DNA of 62,324 nt, taken from the NCBI GenBank assembly GCA_014764515.1, contig JACXWD010000006.1:1-62324 (forward strand). Direction: 5' to 3'. Below the pieces are notes generated by a model. It did not search any database and was not told where the DNA came from. It saw only the letters and a program-made list of their open reading frames with translations. Made by a program: the position numbers and the translations under genes. Source of the DNA: Candidatus Polarisedimenticola svalbardensis. Its GTDB lineage: Bacteria; Acidobacteriota; Polarisedimenticolia; Polarisedimenticolales; Polarisedimenticolaceae. Shown one piece after another: positions 24,467 through 32,580 of the stretch. The first letter of the stretch is position 1, and every line of letters begins with the position of its first letter.

Positions 24467-26893
24467 TCACAAAGAGGGAACCTCGACCGGATCCCGGAAA
24501 TTCAGCTTTTCGCCGTCGAGGTAGACCTCGATCACCCCCTGGCCCTGGAATCTGCCGGTGATGATCGCGTCGGAAAGGGCATCTTCGATATGTTTCTGTA
24601 TCGCTCTCCGCAATGGACGGGCGCCATAGGCCCGGTCCTTGCAGGTTGCCTGCACCAGCCACCGGCAGGCCTCGTCGGTGGCGACGATCTCCGTATTGCG
24701 GTCCGAAAGGCTTGCGTTCAGCCTGCGGATCATGATCCGCGCGATCTCGCCGAGCTGCTCCTCGGTGAGGGAGTCGAAAACGATAACTTCGTCGATCCTG
24801 TTGATGAACTCCGGGCTGAGGGTTCTCTTGACCTCGGCCAGCACCATGTCCCGCCGTTCCTTGAACTCCTGGACCCGGTCATCCGACTTGAAGCCGACCT
24901 TGGAGATGGTCTGGTCCACGTGGCCGCTGCCGATGTTGGAGGTCATGATGACGATGGTGTTCTTGAAATCCACGGCCTGACCATAGGCATCGGTGATGGT
25001 GCCGTCTTCCAGGACCTGGAGGAGGATGTTCAGCACGTCCGGATGGGCTTTTTCGATCTCGTCCAGGAGGATGACGCTGTACGGTTTGCGCTTGATCCTT
25101 TCCGTAAGCTGGCCGCCTTCTTCGTGCCCGATGTATCCCGGAGGCGAGCCGATCATCTTGGCGATGGCGTGCTTCTCCATGTACTCGGACATGTCGAACC
25201 GAACCAGGGAACGCTCGGATGAGAACAGGAATTCGGCCAGGGTTCGGGCCACTTCGGTCTTGCCGACTCCGGTGGGACCCAGGAACACGAACGAGCCGAT
25301 CGGCCGGTCCGGGCTGGACAGGCCGGCCCGTGACCGCCGGATCGCGCGGGCCAGTGCGGAAATGGCGGCATCCTGACCGACGATCCTGCGGTGCAGGAAC
25401 GCCTCGATGTTCATCAGCTTTTCGGCTTCCTCTTCGGCCACGGCCTGTATCGGGATACCGGTCCAGCGTGCGATGACCTCTTCCACGTCGGCCCGGTCCA
25501 CATCCAGGATCTTGTTGCATTCGGATTCGTAGAGATCCTTGAGCTCCTCGTGGCGCCGGCGAAGGGTGACCTCTTCGTCGTGGTAGGCCACGGCTTCGTC
25601 GAAATCCTTGCGGGCCAGGGCGCTCTTCATGCCGTCCACCGCCTTGCGCAGCTCACGCTCCACCCGCTTGATCTCGGCGTAGGACGAACTCTTGCCGAGC
25701 TTGACCCTGGCGCCGGCCTCGTCCAGCACGTCGATCGCCTTGTCGGGCAGGAAACGGTCGGTGATGTACCGGTTTGCCTGGTACACGGCGGCCCGCAGCG
25801 CCTCGTCCGTATAGCTCACCCCGTGGAACCGCTCGTAGCGCTCCTTGACCCCTTCCAGGATAGCGATGGTCTCCGCCTCGGAAGGCGGCTTGATGGTGAT
25901 CGGCTGGAAGCGCCGGACCAGCGCCCGGTCCTTCTCGATATGCTTGTGATAGTCCCGGGGCGTGGTGGCGCCGATGCACTGGACCTCCCCCCGTGACAGC
26001 GTCGGCTTCAGAATGTTGGCGGCGTCCAGTGACCCTTCGGCCGAGCCGGCTCCGATGAGCGAGTGGATCTCGTCGATGAATACCATGACGTCGTCCGAGT
26101 TGGTCAGCTCGGAAATGATCCCCTTGAGCCGCTCTTCGAACTGCCCGCGATACTTGGTGCCTGCCACCACCAGGGACAGGTCAAGGGCCAGGATCCGTTT
26201 CGACAGCAGGGAAGGCGGCACCTCGCCGTCGATGATCCGGGTTGCAAGACCTTCGACAATGGCGGTTTTCCCGACTCCCGGTTCTCCCAGGAGGACCGGG
26301 TTGTTCTTCCTGCGTCGAGACAGGACCTGGACCACCCTCTCGAGTTCCGACTCCCGGCCGATAAGCGGGTCGAACACGCGCCGCTCGGCCAGTTCGGAGA
26401 GGTCCCTTGAAAACTCGTTCAGGAACGGCGTTTCCTTTTTCTTCTTCGGCAACGCCCTGCGCTTGTAGATTTTGACGGCGTCTTCCCGGACCGCCTCGAT
26501 GTGCATTCCCCGCTCGATGAGCATCCTGCCTGCCGTCGAATCTTCCAGGCGCAGCAGCCCCAGGAGGATATGTTCGGTGCCGATGTACGGGTGCATCAAC
26601 CGTTCCGCCTCGCTCTCGGCGTTGCGCAGAACGATCTTGGTCTCGTCGCTGAACGGGATCTCCACCGAGGTGGACAGCTTCTCCTGGACCGGGTCGTCCT
26701 GGCCCAGCTCCGCCTGAAGCATCTCCATGGATACATTGGCCCTGGCGAACAGCTCCCGGATCGTTTCTTCGCCTTCCTTGAGCAGACCGCTCAGGAGATG
26801 TTCCGTGGCGATGACCTTGCTGCCCTGCTGGCTGGCCTCGTACCGGGCGAGGAACAGGATCCGCTTCGCCTTCTCCGTAAATTTCTCGAACAT
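24467..26893 (-). CDS. clpC: ATP-dependent Clp protease ATP-binding subunit ClpC
   Basis: ClpC unfolds proteins for ClpP. Start is ATG 26893 (MFEKFTEKAKRILFLARYEA) with AGGGG upstream; 808 residues. Parts visible are the double Clp_N repeat (1-140), first AAA+ domain with GEPGVGKT (203-210) and FIDEIHSLIGAG, the middle coiled domain (about 400-480, EELKDLYESECNKI), and the second AAA+ domain with GPTGVGKT and LLDEIEKAHPDV. The ClpP loop would be in the second AAA+ domain but I cannot confirm it by eye. It follows lolD by 78 bases and has its own likely promoter. Confidence 0.96.
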   Translation of the reverse strand: MFEKFTEKAKRILFLARYEASQQGSKVIATEHLLSGLLKEGEETIRELFARANVSMEMLQAELGQDDPVQEKLSTSVEIPFSDETKIVLRNAESEAERLMHPYIGTEHILLGLLRLEDSTAGRMLIERGMHIEAVREDAVKIYKRRALPKKKKETPFLNEFSRDLSELAERRVFDPLIGRESELERVVQVLSRRRKNNPVLLGEPGVGKTAIVEGLATRIIDGEVPPSLLSKRILALDLSLVVAGTKYRGQFEERLKGIISELTNSDDVMVFIDEIHSLIGAGSAEGSLDAANILKPTLSRGEVQCIGATTPRDYHKHIEKDRALVRRFQPITIKPPSEAETIAILEGVKERYERFHGVSYTDEALRAAVYQANRYITDRFLPDKAIDVLDEAGARVKLGKSSSYAEIKRVERELRKAVDGMKSALARKDFDEAVAYHDEEVTLRRRHEELKDLYESECNKILDVDRADVEEVIARWTGIPIQAVAEEEAEKLMNIEAFLHRRIVGQDAAISALARAIRRSRAGLSSPDRPIGSFVFLGPTGVGKTEVARTLAEFLFSSERSLVRFDMSEYMEKHAIAKMIGSPPGYIGHEEGGQLTERIKRKPYSVILLDEIEKAHPDVLNILLQVLEDGTITDAYGQAVDFKNTIVIMTSNIGSGHVDQTISKVGFKSDDRVQEFKERRDMVLAEVKRTLSPEFINRIDEVIVFDSLTEEQLGEIARIMIRRLNASLSDRNTEIVATDEACRWLVQATCKDRAYGARPLRRAIQKHIEDALSDAIITGRFQGQGVIEVYLDGEKLNFRDPVEVPSL

Positions 26894-26948
26894 CGGCGCC
26901 CCTACCGCTGTCAAGCCCTGTCGGGTCAGTCGTTTAGCATCAAATCAA

Positions 26949-26957
26949 ACTATAGCA
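26949..26957 (-). promoter_or_regulatory. Probable extended -10 promoter for clpC
   Basis: Minus-strand TGC-TATAGT (-10 at 26949-26954) is a good extended -10. The start of transcription would be near 26942, about 50 bases before the clpC ATG. No strong -35 is seen. This would allow clpC, and perhaps bamA onward, to be expressed apart from lolCD. Confidence 0.45.
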
Positions 26958-26971
26958 CACAGGTTTCGGTC

Positions 26972-27712
26972 TTATTGTGGTCCGGTCCGGTCCTCCGGTG
27001 CAGGCGAACCTTCGAAAAAACGGGAGATTTCAGCTGGGGAGATCGCTTCGAGGGTGCCCTGCCTCAGCCGCAGGGTGCGGTCGCATCCCCGGGCCAACCG
27101 GCCGCTGTGGGTCGCCAGCACCAGGCCGAATGAGGATTCGGCCTGTATCTCGAGAAGCAGGTCGAAGACCGCTGCGCCGGTACCCGGATCCAGATTGCCG
27201 GTAGGTTCGTCGGCCAGAACCAGAGCAGGATCCCTCGCCACTGCCCTAGCGATGGCGACACGCTGCTGCTCCCCGCCGGACAACTCCCCCGGATAGTGGT
27301 TCCAGCGATCGGCCAGTCCGAGCCGCTCCAGCATCCCCCTGGCCCGTTCCTCACCGTCTTCCTCGCCGGCGATCCTGGACGGGATCGCCACGTTCTCGAG
27401 AGCGGTGAACTCGGGAAGCAGGTAGTGGAACTGGAATACGAAACCGACGACCCGGTTCCTGAACTCAGCAAGTGCCGGTCCGTCCAGGCTGAAGACGTTC
27501 ATTCCCCGGCAATGCATCGATCCGGCTTCGGGACGGTCCAGCCCTCCGAGGATATGGAGGAGCGTCGATTTTCCTACACCGGAATCACCGATCACAGCCA
27601 CCGATTCGCCACGGCCCACGGTCATATCCAGACCGGTGAGTACCTCGATCCAGCGCTCACCCTTGCCGTAGCTCTTGGACAGTCCGGTCGCTTCCAGAAC
27701 CGGTTCACTCAT
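26972..27712 (-). CDS. lolD: Lipoprotein-releasing ABC transporter ATPase LolD
   Basis: LolD powers release of outer-membrane lipoproteins from the inner membrane. Walker A GDSGVGKST, signature LSGGEQQRVAIARA, Walker B ALVLADEPTGNLD and the family's FVFQFHYLLPEFTALENV are all present. It overlaps the upstream permease gene by 8 bases. A related MacB-type exporter ATPase is the main alternative, but the LolC/E-type partner supports LolD. Confidence 0.93.
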   Translation of the reverse strand: MSEPVLEATGLSKSYGKGERWIEVLTGLDMTVGRGESVAVIGDSGVGKSTLLHILGGLDRPEAGSMHCRGMNVFSLDGPALAEFRNRVVGFVFQFHYLLPEFTALENVAIPSRIAGEEDGEERARGMLERLGLADRWNHYPGELSGGEQQRVAIARAVARDPALVLADEPTGNLDPGTGAAVFDLLLEIQAESSFGLVLATHSGRLARGCDRTLRLRQGTLEAISPAEISRFFEGSPAPEDRTGPQ

Positions 27713-28940
27713 AACGCAGCGCCTCCAGAGGATCGAGCCGGGCGGCGCTCCAGGCCGGATAGATCGTTGCTGCCAGGGAGACCAGGAGCGCGGCCAGACC
27801 GACCTTCAGCAGGTCCAGGTTATCCAGCACGAACGGCACATGGTCCAGGTAGTACACGTCCGGATCCAGTGCGATGATCTTGTACGTCCCCAGCCACCAC
27901 GCCACACCCGAGCCCAGCGACAGGCCGAGAAGCGTTCCGACCAGGCCGATCACCAGGCCCTGCAATACGAAGATCCGGGCGATACACCAGGATTCCGCTC
28001 CCATGGAGGACAGGGCGCCGATGTCCCGGACCTTGTCCGCCACCATCAGAACCAGCGTGGAGACGATGTTCAAAGCCGCCACCACGACGATCAGGCCGAT
28101 AGCCAGGAACAGCATCAGCTTCTCCGTCCGCAGCGCCTTGATCAGGTCCTGGTTCTGTTCGAAGAGGTCCACCACGGTCCACGGGAAATCGAACGACGTC
28201 CGGAGCTCCGGCTTCATGGCATCGAGATCGTTGAGGTCGCCAAGCCGGACCTCGACCCAGGAGGCCGCGCCGCGGGCACTCATGAGGGATCGGGCGCTGC
28301 CCAGGCTGATGTAGGCACGCATGGAATCCTGTTCGAAATGTTCACTGTGAAAGGTCGCGCCAACCTCGTACTTGCGACTCTTCGGCATGGCGGCGAACGG
28401 GGACAGGGTGATCCTGGGCACCATCACCCGGACTTCGTCCCCTACCGCCACCCGGAGTTTGGCCGCCAGGGTCTTCCCCAGCACGATCTTGTCCCGGTCC
28501 TCGGGAGGCTCCTGCAGAACGGCGAGTGCTTCCGTGGTCGCCGGATCGGCGGCGATAACTTCCGCCTGGCGATCGGGAACCACACCCCAGATTTCGGCGT
28601 AGGCCGGCTGTGCCGAGTCGGGAACCAGCATGGACGGTGTGTAGATAACCGGGGAAGCGATCCGGATACCGTCCATCGCTTCGGCCCGGAGGGCGATTTC
28701 CTCCATCCCGGTGGCCAGAGTATCTTCGGCGTTCAGGATCTGAAGATGAGCGCTCCCACTCAGGATCCTGGCCCGGATGTCCTGGACGAAGCCGTTGTTC
28801 AGCGCCAGGGCGACGACCAATGCGGCTGTCCCTACCGTCACACCGGCGATGGATATGAAGGTTATGAGGGAAATAAACGTTTTCCCCCGATGGAACCGCA
28901 GGTAACGCAGCGCCAGGTAAAGCTCGAAAGGGACCTTCAT
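27705..28940 (-). CDS. lolC: LolC/LolE-family lipoprotein-releasing permease
   Basis: A 411-residue permease with the LolC/E layout: N-terminal membrane segment after YLALRYLRFHRGKTFISLITF, a large periplasmic domain (about 55-270), then three membrane segments (LMLFLAIGLIVVVAALNIVS, FVLQGLVIGLVGTLLGLSLG, VGLAALLVSLAATIYPAWSA) ending in ARLDPLEALRYE. Only one permease gene is present, so the exporter is probably a homodimer, as in LolF-type systems. An 8-base overlap links it to lolD. Confidence 0.92.
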   Translation of the reverse strand: MKVPFELYLALRYLRFHRGKTFISLITFISIAGVTVGTAALVVALALNNGFVQDIRARILSGSAHLQILNAEDTLATGMEEIALRAEAMDGIRIASPVIYTPSMLVPDSAQPAYAEIWGVVPDRQAEVIAADPATTEALAVLQEPPEDRDKIVLGKTLAAKLRVAVGDEVRVMVPRITLSPFAAMPKSRKYEVGATFHSEHFEQDSMRAYISLGSARSLMSARGAASWVEVRLGDLNDLDAMKPELRTSFDFPWTVVDLFEQNQDLIKALRTEKLMLFLAIGLIVVVAALNIVSTLVLMVADKVRDIGALSSMGAESWCIARIFVLQGLVIGLVGTLLGLSLGSGVAWWLGTYKIIALDPDVYYLDHVPFVLDNLDLLKVGLAALLVSLAATIYPAWSAARLDPLEALRYE

Positions 28941-28949
28941 ATCGGCCGG

Positions 28950-29681
28950 CTACTCATCCTGGTCAACGCGTGTGGCCGTCCATTGACCCTGGGCGCCACC
29001 CTGACCACCGAGATCGTAGTTCAGCCATGTCCCGCTTATGGTGCGGCCGTCTCCGGAAATCGAACCCTCGAACTCCATCGATTTTCCCAGTTTTGAATCG
29101 ATCCGGACCAGGTAGACCTTGCGGTTCACCAGGGTGCCCTGCAGGGACCCGCTCCAGCCGCCGGCCAGCGTGTACGTACCGCTGACCAGGGTTCCGGACT
29201 GAACCAGGTTGAACGCACCGTTCTGTTCCCGGGGCATCATCACGACACGCCAGGTGCCGTTCAGGGGACCGGCATCCACCTCTTCCCGGGGGCCGGTAAC
29301 GCCCAGCTGCTCGTCCATGAGCTCCAGCTTGCGCTTGCGGTCGATGATTCGCCCCACCAGTTCTTGCTGTGCAGCGAAAATCATCCTCCGGCTTGCCTCC
29401 GCACCCTCGATCTGCCTGAAAATCAGCTCGGCCTGAACCACGTTCTCCTCGCCCGGCGACCCGAGGATCGCTCCCAGGGTTCGGTGCATGGTGCGAAGCT
29501 GCAGCTCCACCTGGAGGCGGTCCGAGGCCAGGGCACGCATCTTCTCCATATCCTCTGTCAGGAGAGCCTGCTCCACCTCCATCATCGCCTCCAGGGTCGG
29601 CCGGTCAGCCGCCGGGCTATGGGAGACGGTGGATACCAGTCCAAGGGCCAGGATCGCCATTATTGTCATCGCGCGTCTCAT
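28950..29681 (-). CDS. Secreted protein with helical region and small beta-barrel-like domain
   Basis: I do not recognise a named family. A signal peptide (MTIMAILALGLVSTVSHSPA) is followed by a charged helical region (about 25-125, ending LVGRIIDRKRKLELMDEQLG). The C-terminal 100 residues are beta-rich with Gly/Trp spacing (LNGTWRVVMMPREQNGAFNL, GTYTLAGGWSGSLQGTL, GTWLNYDLGG), suggesting a small calycin-like barrel. It starts 19 bases downstream of the USG-1-like gene and ends 9 bases before lolC, so it is probably periplasmic and co-expressed with lolCD. A role in lipoprotein traffic is only a guess from position. Confidence 0.6.
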   Translation of the reverse strand: MRRAMTIMAILALGLVSTVSHSPAADRPTLEAMMEVEQALLTEDMEKMRALASDRLQVELQLRTMHRTLGAILGSPGEENVVQAELIFRQIEGAEASRRMIFAAQQELVGRIIDRKRKLELMDEQLGVTGPREEVDAGPLNGTWRVVMMPREQNGAFNLVQSGTLVSGTYTLAGGWSGSLQGTLVNRKVYLVRIDSKLGKSMEFEGSISGDGRTISGTWLNYDLGGQGGAQGQWTATRVDQDE

Positions 29682-29699
29682 CGGTCGACCTCCCTCATG

Positions 29700-30704
29700 T
29701 CAGAGTACCCCGAGTTGCCGGGCCAGGCGGATCGCCTGCACCGCCGAGCCGGCTTCGGCCTCGTCCGCTGCTGCCCAGAGCCGGAACCGGTCGTTTCCGC
29801 CTGCCTCGGCCCGGATCGCCGTGATGCTGATCCCGCCGCGCCCGCTGACCTCCACCGGCGTGCATTCGCTGTCGGCGGCGTCGGCCTTCAGTCCCTCCAC
29901 GGCGTCCAGCAGTCCGTACAGGGCCTCCGGTGTCACCGGCTCACGGGTAGTGACTTGCAGGTTGACGCCATGGCCGTAAAACATCGGCACAGCCACCATG
30001 TCCACCGACACGATCACCGGCGGTGATCCAACGAGCCGGGCCGACTCCGAAGCGACCCGCTCCGATGCCACTGCACTGCCGCCTGTAATGTACTCGGAAG
30101 GAACGACGTTGAACGCCAGTTGCCGGCCGAGGTGCCCAACCGGCGGCGATCCGAAGTTGAGCAGATTGACGGTCTGTTGCCTCAGCTCGTCGACGGCGCC
30201 GTCGCCGAAGTCGGCAGCCGGCCTCAAGATGACGGCGGAGGCGGATTCGATTCCCGGTCCCCGGTGGATCGGCGCCAGGATGTCGGCCAGCAACAGGGAC
30301 AGGCTATGGGCTACAACCAGCGCCGAACCAGGTCCGTGATCCCCAGGGGGAAGCAGCCGGTCATGAATCAGAGGCAGGCCCAGACCCATGCCGGCTCCGG
30401 TCAGGTCGATGGTGATGGCACGGGGAGCGGGATCGGTCAGGAATCTGCCGGCATCGGCGGCAGTGTCGCAGATAAAGATGAGGCGGTGCTCTTCAAGGGC
30501 GGCCCGGTCCGCTTCCTGGATCATCCTTGCCTCACCGTCATATTCACTCAGGACCGTTTCACCGGCTCCGAACAGGTCTATACGGCTGCCCGGAACCTGC
30601 ATCGTCTCCAGAACCTTCCGTAGACGGTGCCCCTCGGGGCTGCCGGCGCCGACCAGGGCGATCCGACCGGTGGCCTCTGCCGGGTCAACGCGGGACGGGG
30701 TCAT
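29700..30704 (-). CDS. Aspartate-semialdehyde dehydrogenase-like protein (USG-1-like), Cys lost
   Basis: The 334-residue protein has the Asd fold: N-terminal nucleotide-binding stretch (IALVGAGSPEGHRLRKVLE) and a C-terminal dimer domain with GRQLAFNVVPSE and VAVPMFYGHGVNLQV. In true Asd the nucleophile lies in PNCST; here the region at about 130-136 reads VVAHSLS, with no Cys. It therefore cannot do the Asd reaction by the known mechanism and resembles the uncharacterised E. coli USG-1 type. It overlaps pssA by 20 bases. Confidence 0.78.
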   Translation of the reverse strand: MTPSRVDPAEATGRIALVGAGSPEGHRLRKVLETMQVPGSRIDLFGAGETVLSEYDGEARMIQEADRAALEEHRLIFICDTAADAGRFLTDPAPRAITIDLTGAGMGLGLPLIHDRLLPPGDHGPGSALVVAHSLSLLLADILAPIHRGPGIESASAVILRPAADFGDGAVDELRQQTVNLLNFGSPPVGHLGRQLAFNVVPSEYITGGSAVASERVASESARLVGSPPVIVSVDMVAVPMFYGHGVNLQVTTREPVTPEALYGLLDAVEGLKADAADSECTPVEVSGRGGISITAIRAEAGGNDRFRLWAAADEAEAGSAVQAIRLARQLGVL

Positions 30705-31461
30705 CTGCCACCTCGCCTTCCGTGGACCGATCGCCTGCGGCTCGCTTGCCGAACCGCCTTGGAAGGGACCACAGGTAAAGCGCCGGCCCGGACAGAACGT
30801 ACAGGAGCCCGGCGGAGAGAAGGGTGATCTGCGGGTCCATGAACACGCCGATCAGAACGGCTGCAATCAGCAGGATATTTATATAGGACTGCCTCGACTG
30901 CAGGTTCAGATCCTTGAAGGAGCGGTAACGGAACCGGCTGACCATCAGTACGGCGAGGCCTACCATGAGCGGCAGCGCCGCCAGCGGCAGCCAGGCTATT
31001 CCGGCCGGCTCGGGAAAGGCGAATACAACCGCTGCAGCCAGACCGGCAGCCGGCGGCGAGGGCAGACCGGCGAAATACCTTTTCTCCGTGGTATTGCGGC
31101 GGATGTTGAACCGGGCCAGACGCATGGCGGCGCAAACGACGAAAACGAAGGCGGCCAGCCACCCGGCGCGGCCCAGGGGATGAAGGACCCAACTGAAAAC
31201 CAGGAAAGCAGGCGCCACACCGAATGAAACGATATCGGCCAGGGAGTCGAACTCAACACCGAAATCCGATGTGGTTCCGGTGAGCCGGGCGATGCGTCCG
31301 TCCAGACCGTCCAGGATGCCGGACACGATGATCAGGATCGCCGCCAGCTCAAACCGTCCGAGGGAGGTCTGCACTATGGACGCGAAGCCGCAGAACAGGT
31401 TCCCTACGGTAAACAGGCTGGGCAGGAGGTAAATCCCGCGTCGGAACCTTTTATTCGGCAT
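30685..31461 (-). CDS. pssA: CDP-diacylglycerol--serine O-phosphatidyltransferase
   Basis: Makes phosphatidylserine, the precursor of phosphatidylethanolamine, at the inner membrane. The CDP-alcohol phosphotransferase motif is complete: DGLDGRIARLTGTTSDFGVE followed by FDSLAD. Six or more membrane segments are visible. Start is ATG 31461 (MPNKRFRRGIYLLPSLFTVG) with GAGGGG upstream; 258 residues. No psd gene is next to it. Confidence 0.93.
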   Translation of the reverse strand: MPNKRFRRGIYLLPSLFTVGNLFCGFASIVQTSLGRFELAAILIIVSGILDGLDGRIARLTGTTSDFGVEFDSLADIVSFGVAPAFLVFSWVLHPLGRAGWLAAFVFVVCAAMRLARFNIRRNTTEKRYFAGLPSPPAAGLAAAVVFAFPEPAGIAWLPLAALPLMVGLAVLMVSRFRYRSFKDLNLQSRQSYINILLIAAVLIGVFMDPQITLLSAGLLYVLSGPALYLWSLPRRFGKRAAGDRSTEGEVADDPVPR

Positions 31462-31545
31462 CCACCCCTCATTGCGGCCGTTCGCCGCCGCTTCATGACC
31501 GGAAAAACTATACCGGATATCCGGGGTGGGAACCATCGGATACGG

Positions 31546-31761
31546 TCAGTGCTCCTCCGACCCCCGGGACAGCTTTTCGATCTCGTCCTTGAGAGCCAGC
31601 TTCAGCTTCTTGAGCCTGGCCTCCTCGTACTCCTCGTCGGGGCTCAGATGCACACGGCCCTGCAGGACTTCCAGCCGGGATTCGTATTCCTGATGCTTTT
31701 CGGCGAGACTTGCGAGGCGGGCGTTGACGGAAGGGCTTTTCACGTTCACAGATTCATTCAC
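31546..31761 (-). CDS. Small DUF465 (YdcH-like) protein
   Basis: A 71-residue charged helical protein ending [20 protein letters not shown], the hallmark of DUF465 (LKxxRLxLKDEI). Start is taken at GTG 31761 because AGGAG at 31769-31773 sits 7 bases upstream. Family function is unknown; likely a coiled-coil cytoplasmic protein. It lies just downstream of a strong promoter and may lead the transcript into pssA, 84 bases on. Confidence 0.75.
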   Translation of the reverse strand: MNESVNVKSPSVNARLASLAEKHQEYESRLEVLQGRVHLSPDEEYEEARLKKLKLALKDEIEKLSRGSEEH

Positions 31762-31800
31762 GTACACTCTCCTGAACAGGATGTGAGAATGGATAGATAG

Positions 31801-31829
31801 ATTATATGTCCCTGAACGGCCCGGATCAA
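31801..31829 (-). promoter_or_regulatory. Strong sigma-70 type promoter
   Basis: On the minus strand TTGATC (31824-31829) and a perfect TATAAT (31801-31806) are separated by exactly 17 bases. Transcription would begin near 31794 and read DUF465, pssA and the following envelope genes. It is the best-looking housekeeping promoter in the window. Confidence 0.7.
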
Positions 31830-31838
31830 AACACAATC

Positions 31839-31851
31839 CCCGTGAAACGGG
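31839..31851 (-). terminator. Weak terminator-like hairpin after tsaB
   Basis: CCCGT and ACGGG pair around a 3-base loop, followed on the minus strand by GATTGTGTTTTG. The short stem and interrupted T-run make it a weak candidate for ending the GGDEF-tsaB transcript. Confidence 0.35.
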
Positions 31852-31896
31852 TCAGGATCCCGGCTCCAGGGGGCGTCGAACGGGGGCCGGCAGTGC

Positions 31897-32580
31897 TCAT
31901 CGAGCCTTGAGCACGGCATCCGGCGTACGAAGATACAGCGGGGACATGCCGCTCCCGGAAGGCAGACCGTCATGGTGGCGCCTCACCGCCAGAAGACCTG
32001 CTCCTCCCGCCACCCCGTGTCGAACGGTCCGGACCAGTGAGCCGGGGCAACCGGCCAGAAGGGCATCGCGATGCATGGCGGCGCCGGGCCCGATCCATAC
32101 CACAGGGTCGGACTCTGCGGCCGCCACCGAGTCCGGCTTCCCGAGGCACGGATCAATCACCGCGTCTGGAGGGAACGAACCGGACGTGAAACGGGCGACG
32201 TAGATCTCCGAGCGGCCGGCATCCATCACAGCCACACGGTCCCGGTCTTCCCGGCCGTTGGCTACGGCGATCGACTCCAGGCTGCCGACGCCGAAGCAGG
32301 GTTTGTCCGCCGCCAGGGCCAGGCCCTTCAGCGTGCCGAGTCCGACCCGCAGTCCGGTGAACGAGCCCGGCCCACGGGTGGAGGCGTACAGGTCCACATC
32401 GGAGCGTCCCCAGCCGGCCTCGGCCAGAAGGTGTTCCAGCATCGGCAGAAGATGGCGGGAGTGGGAATCACGGACCAGTAGAGCCGACTCGGCCACTACC
32501 TCCCCGGCGCCCCCTTCCCCCTCCACCAGGGCGACTCCGCCCCACCAGGTGGAGGTGTCGATGGCCACGGCCCGAATCAT
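31897..32580 (-). CDS. tsaB: tRNA t6A biosynthesis protein TsaB
   Basis: TsaB works with TsaD and TsaE to make N6-threonylcarbamoyl-adenosine at tRNA position 37. The ASKHA-fold start (AVAIDTSTWWGGVALV), HSRHLLPMLEHLL and GPGSFTGLRVGLGTLKGLAL are diagnostic. The 227-residue length is typical. Its ATG overlaps the stop of the GGDEF-PilZ gene by 4 bases, so t6A synthesis is translationally linked to c-di-GMP genes. Confidence 0.93.
   Translation of the reverse strand: MIRAVAIDTSTWWGGVALVEGEGGAGEVVAESALLVRDSHSRHLLPMLEHLLAEAGWGRSDVDLYASTRGPGSFTGLRVGLGTLKGLALAADKPCFGVGSLESIAVANGREDRDRVAVMDAGRSEIYVARFTSGSFPPDAVIDPCLGKPDSVAAAESDPVVWIGPGAAMHRDALLAGCPGSLVRTVRHGVAGGAGLLAVRRHHDGLPSGSGMSPLYLRTPDAVLKAR

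Noticed and set aside
27675-29096. 473-codon plus-strand frame opposite lolC
   Set aside because: His/Gln/Arg/Asp-rich shadow with no domain; the minus strand has clear LolC motifs.
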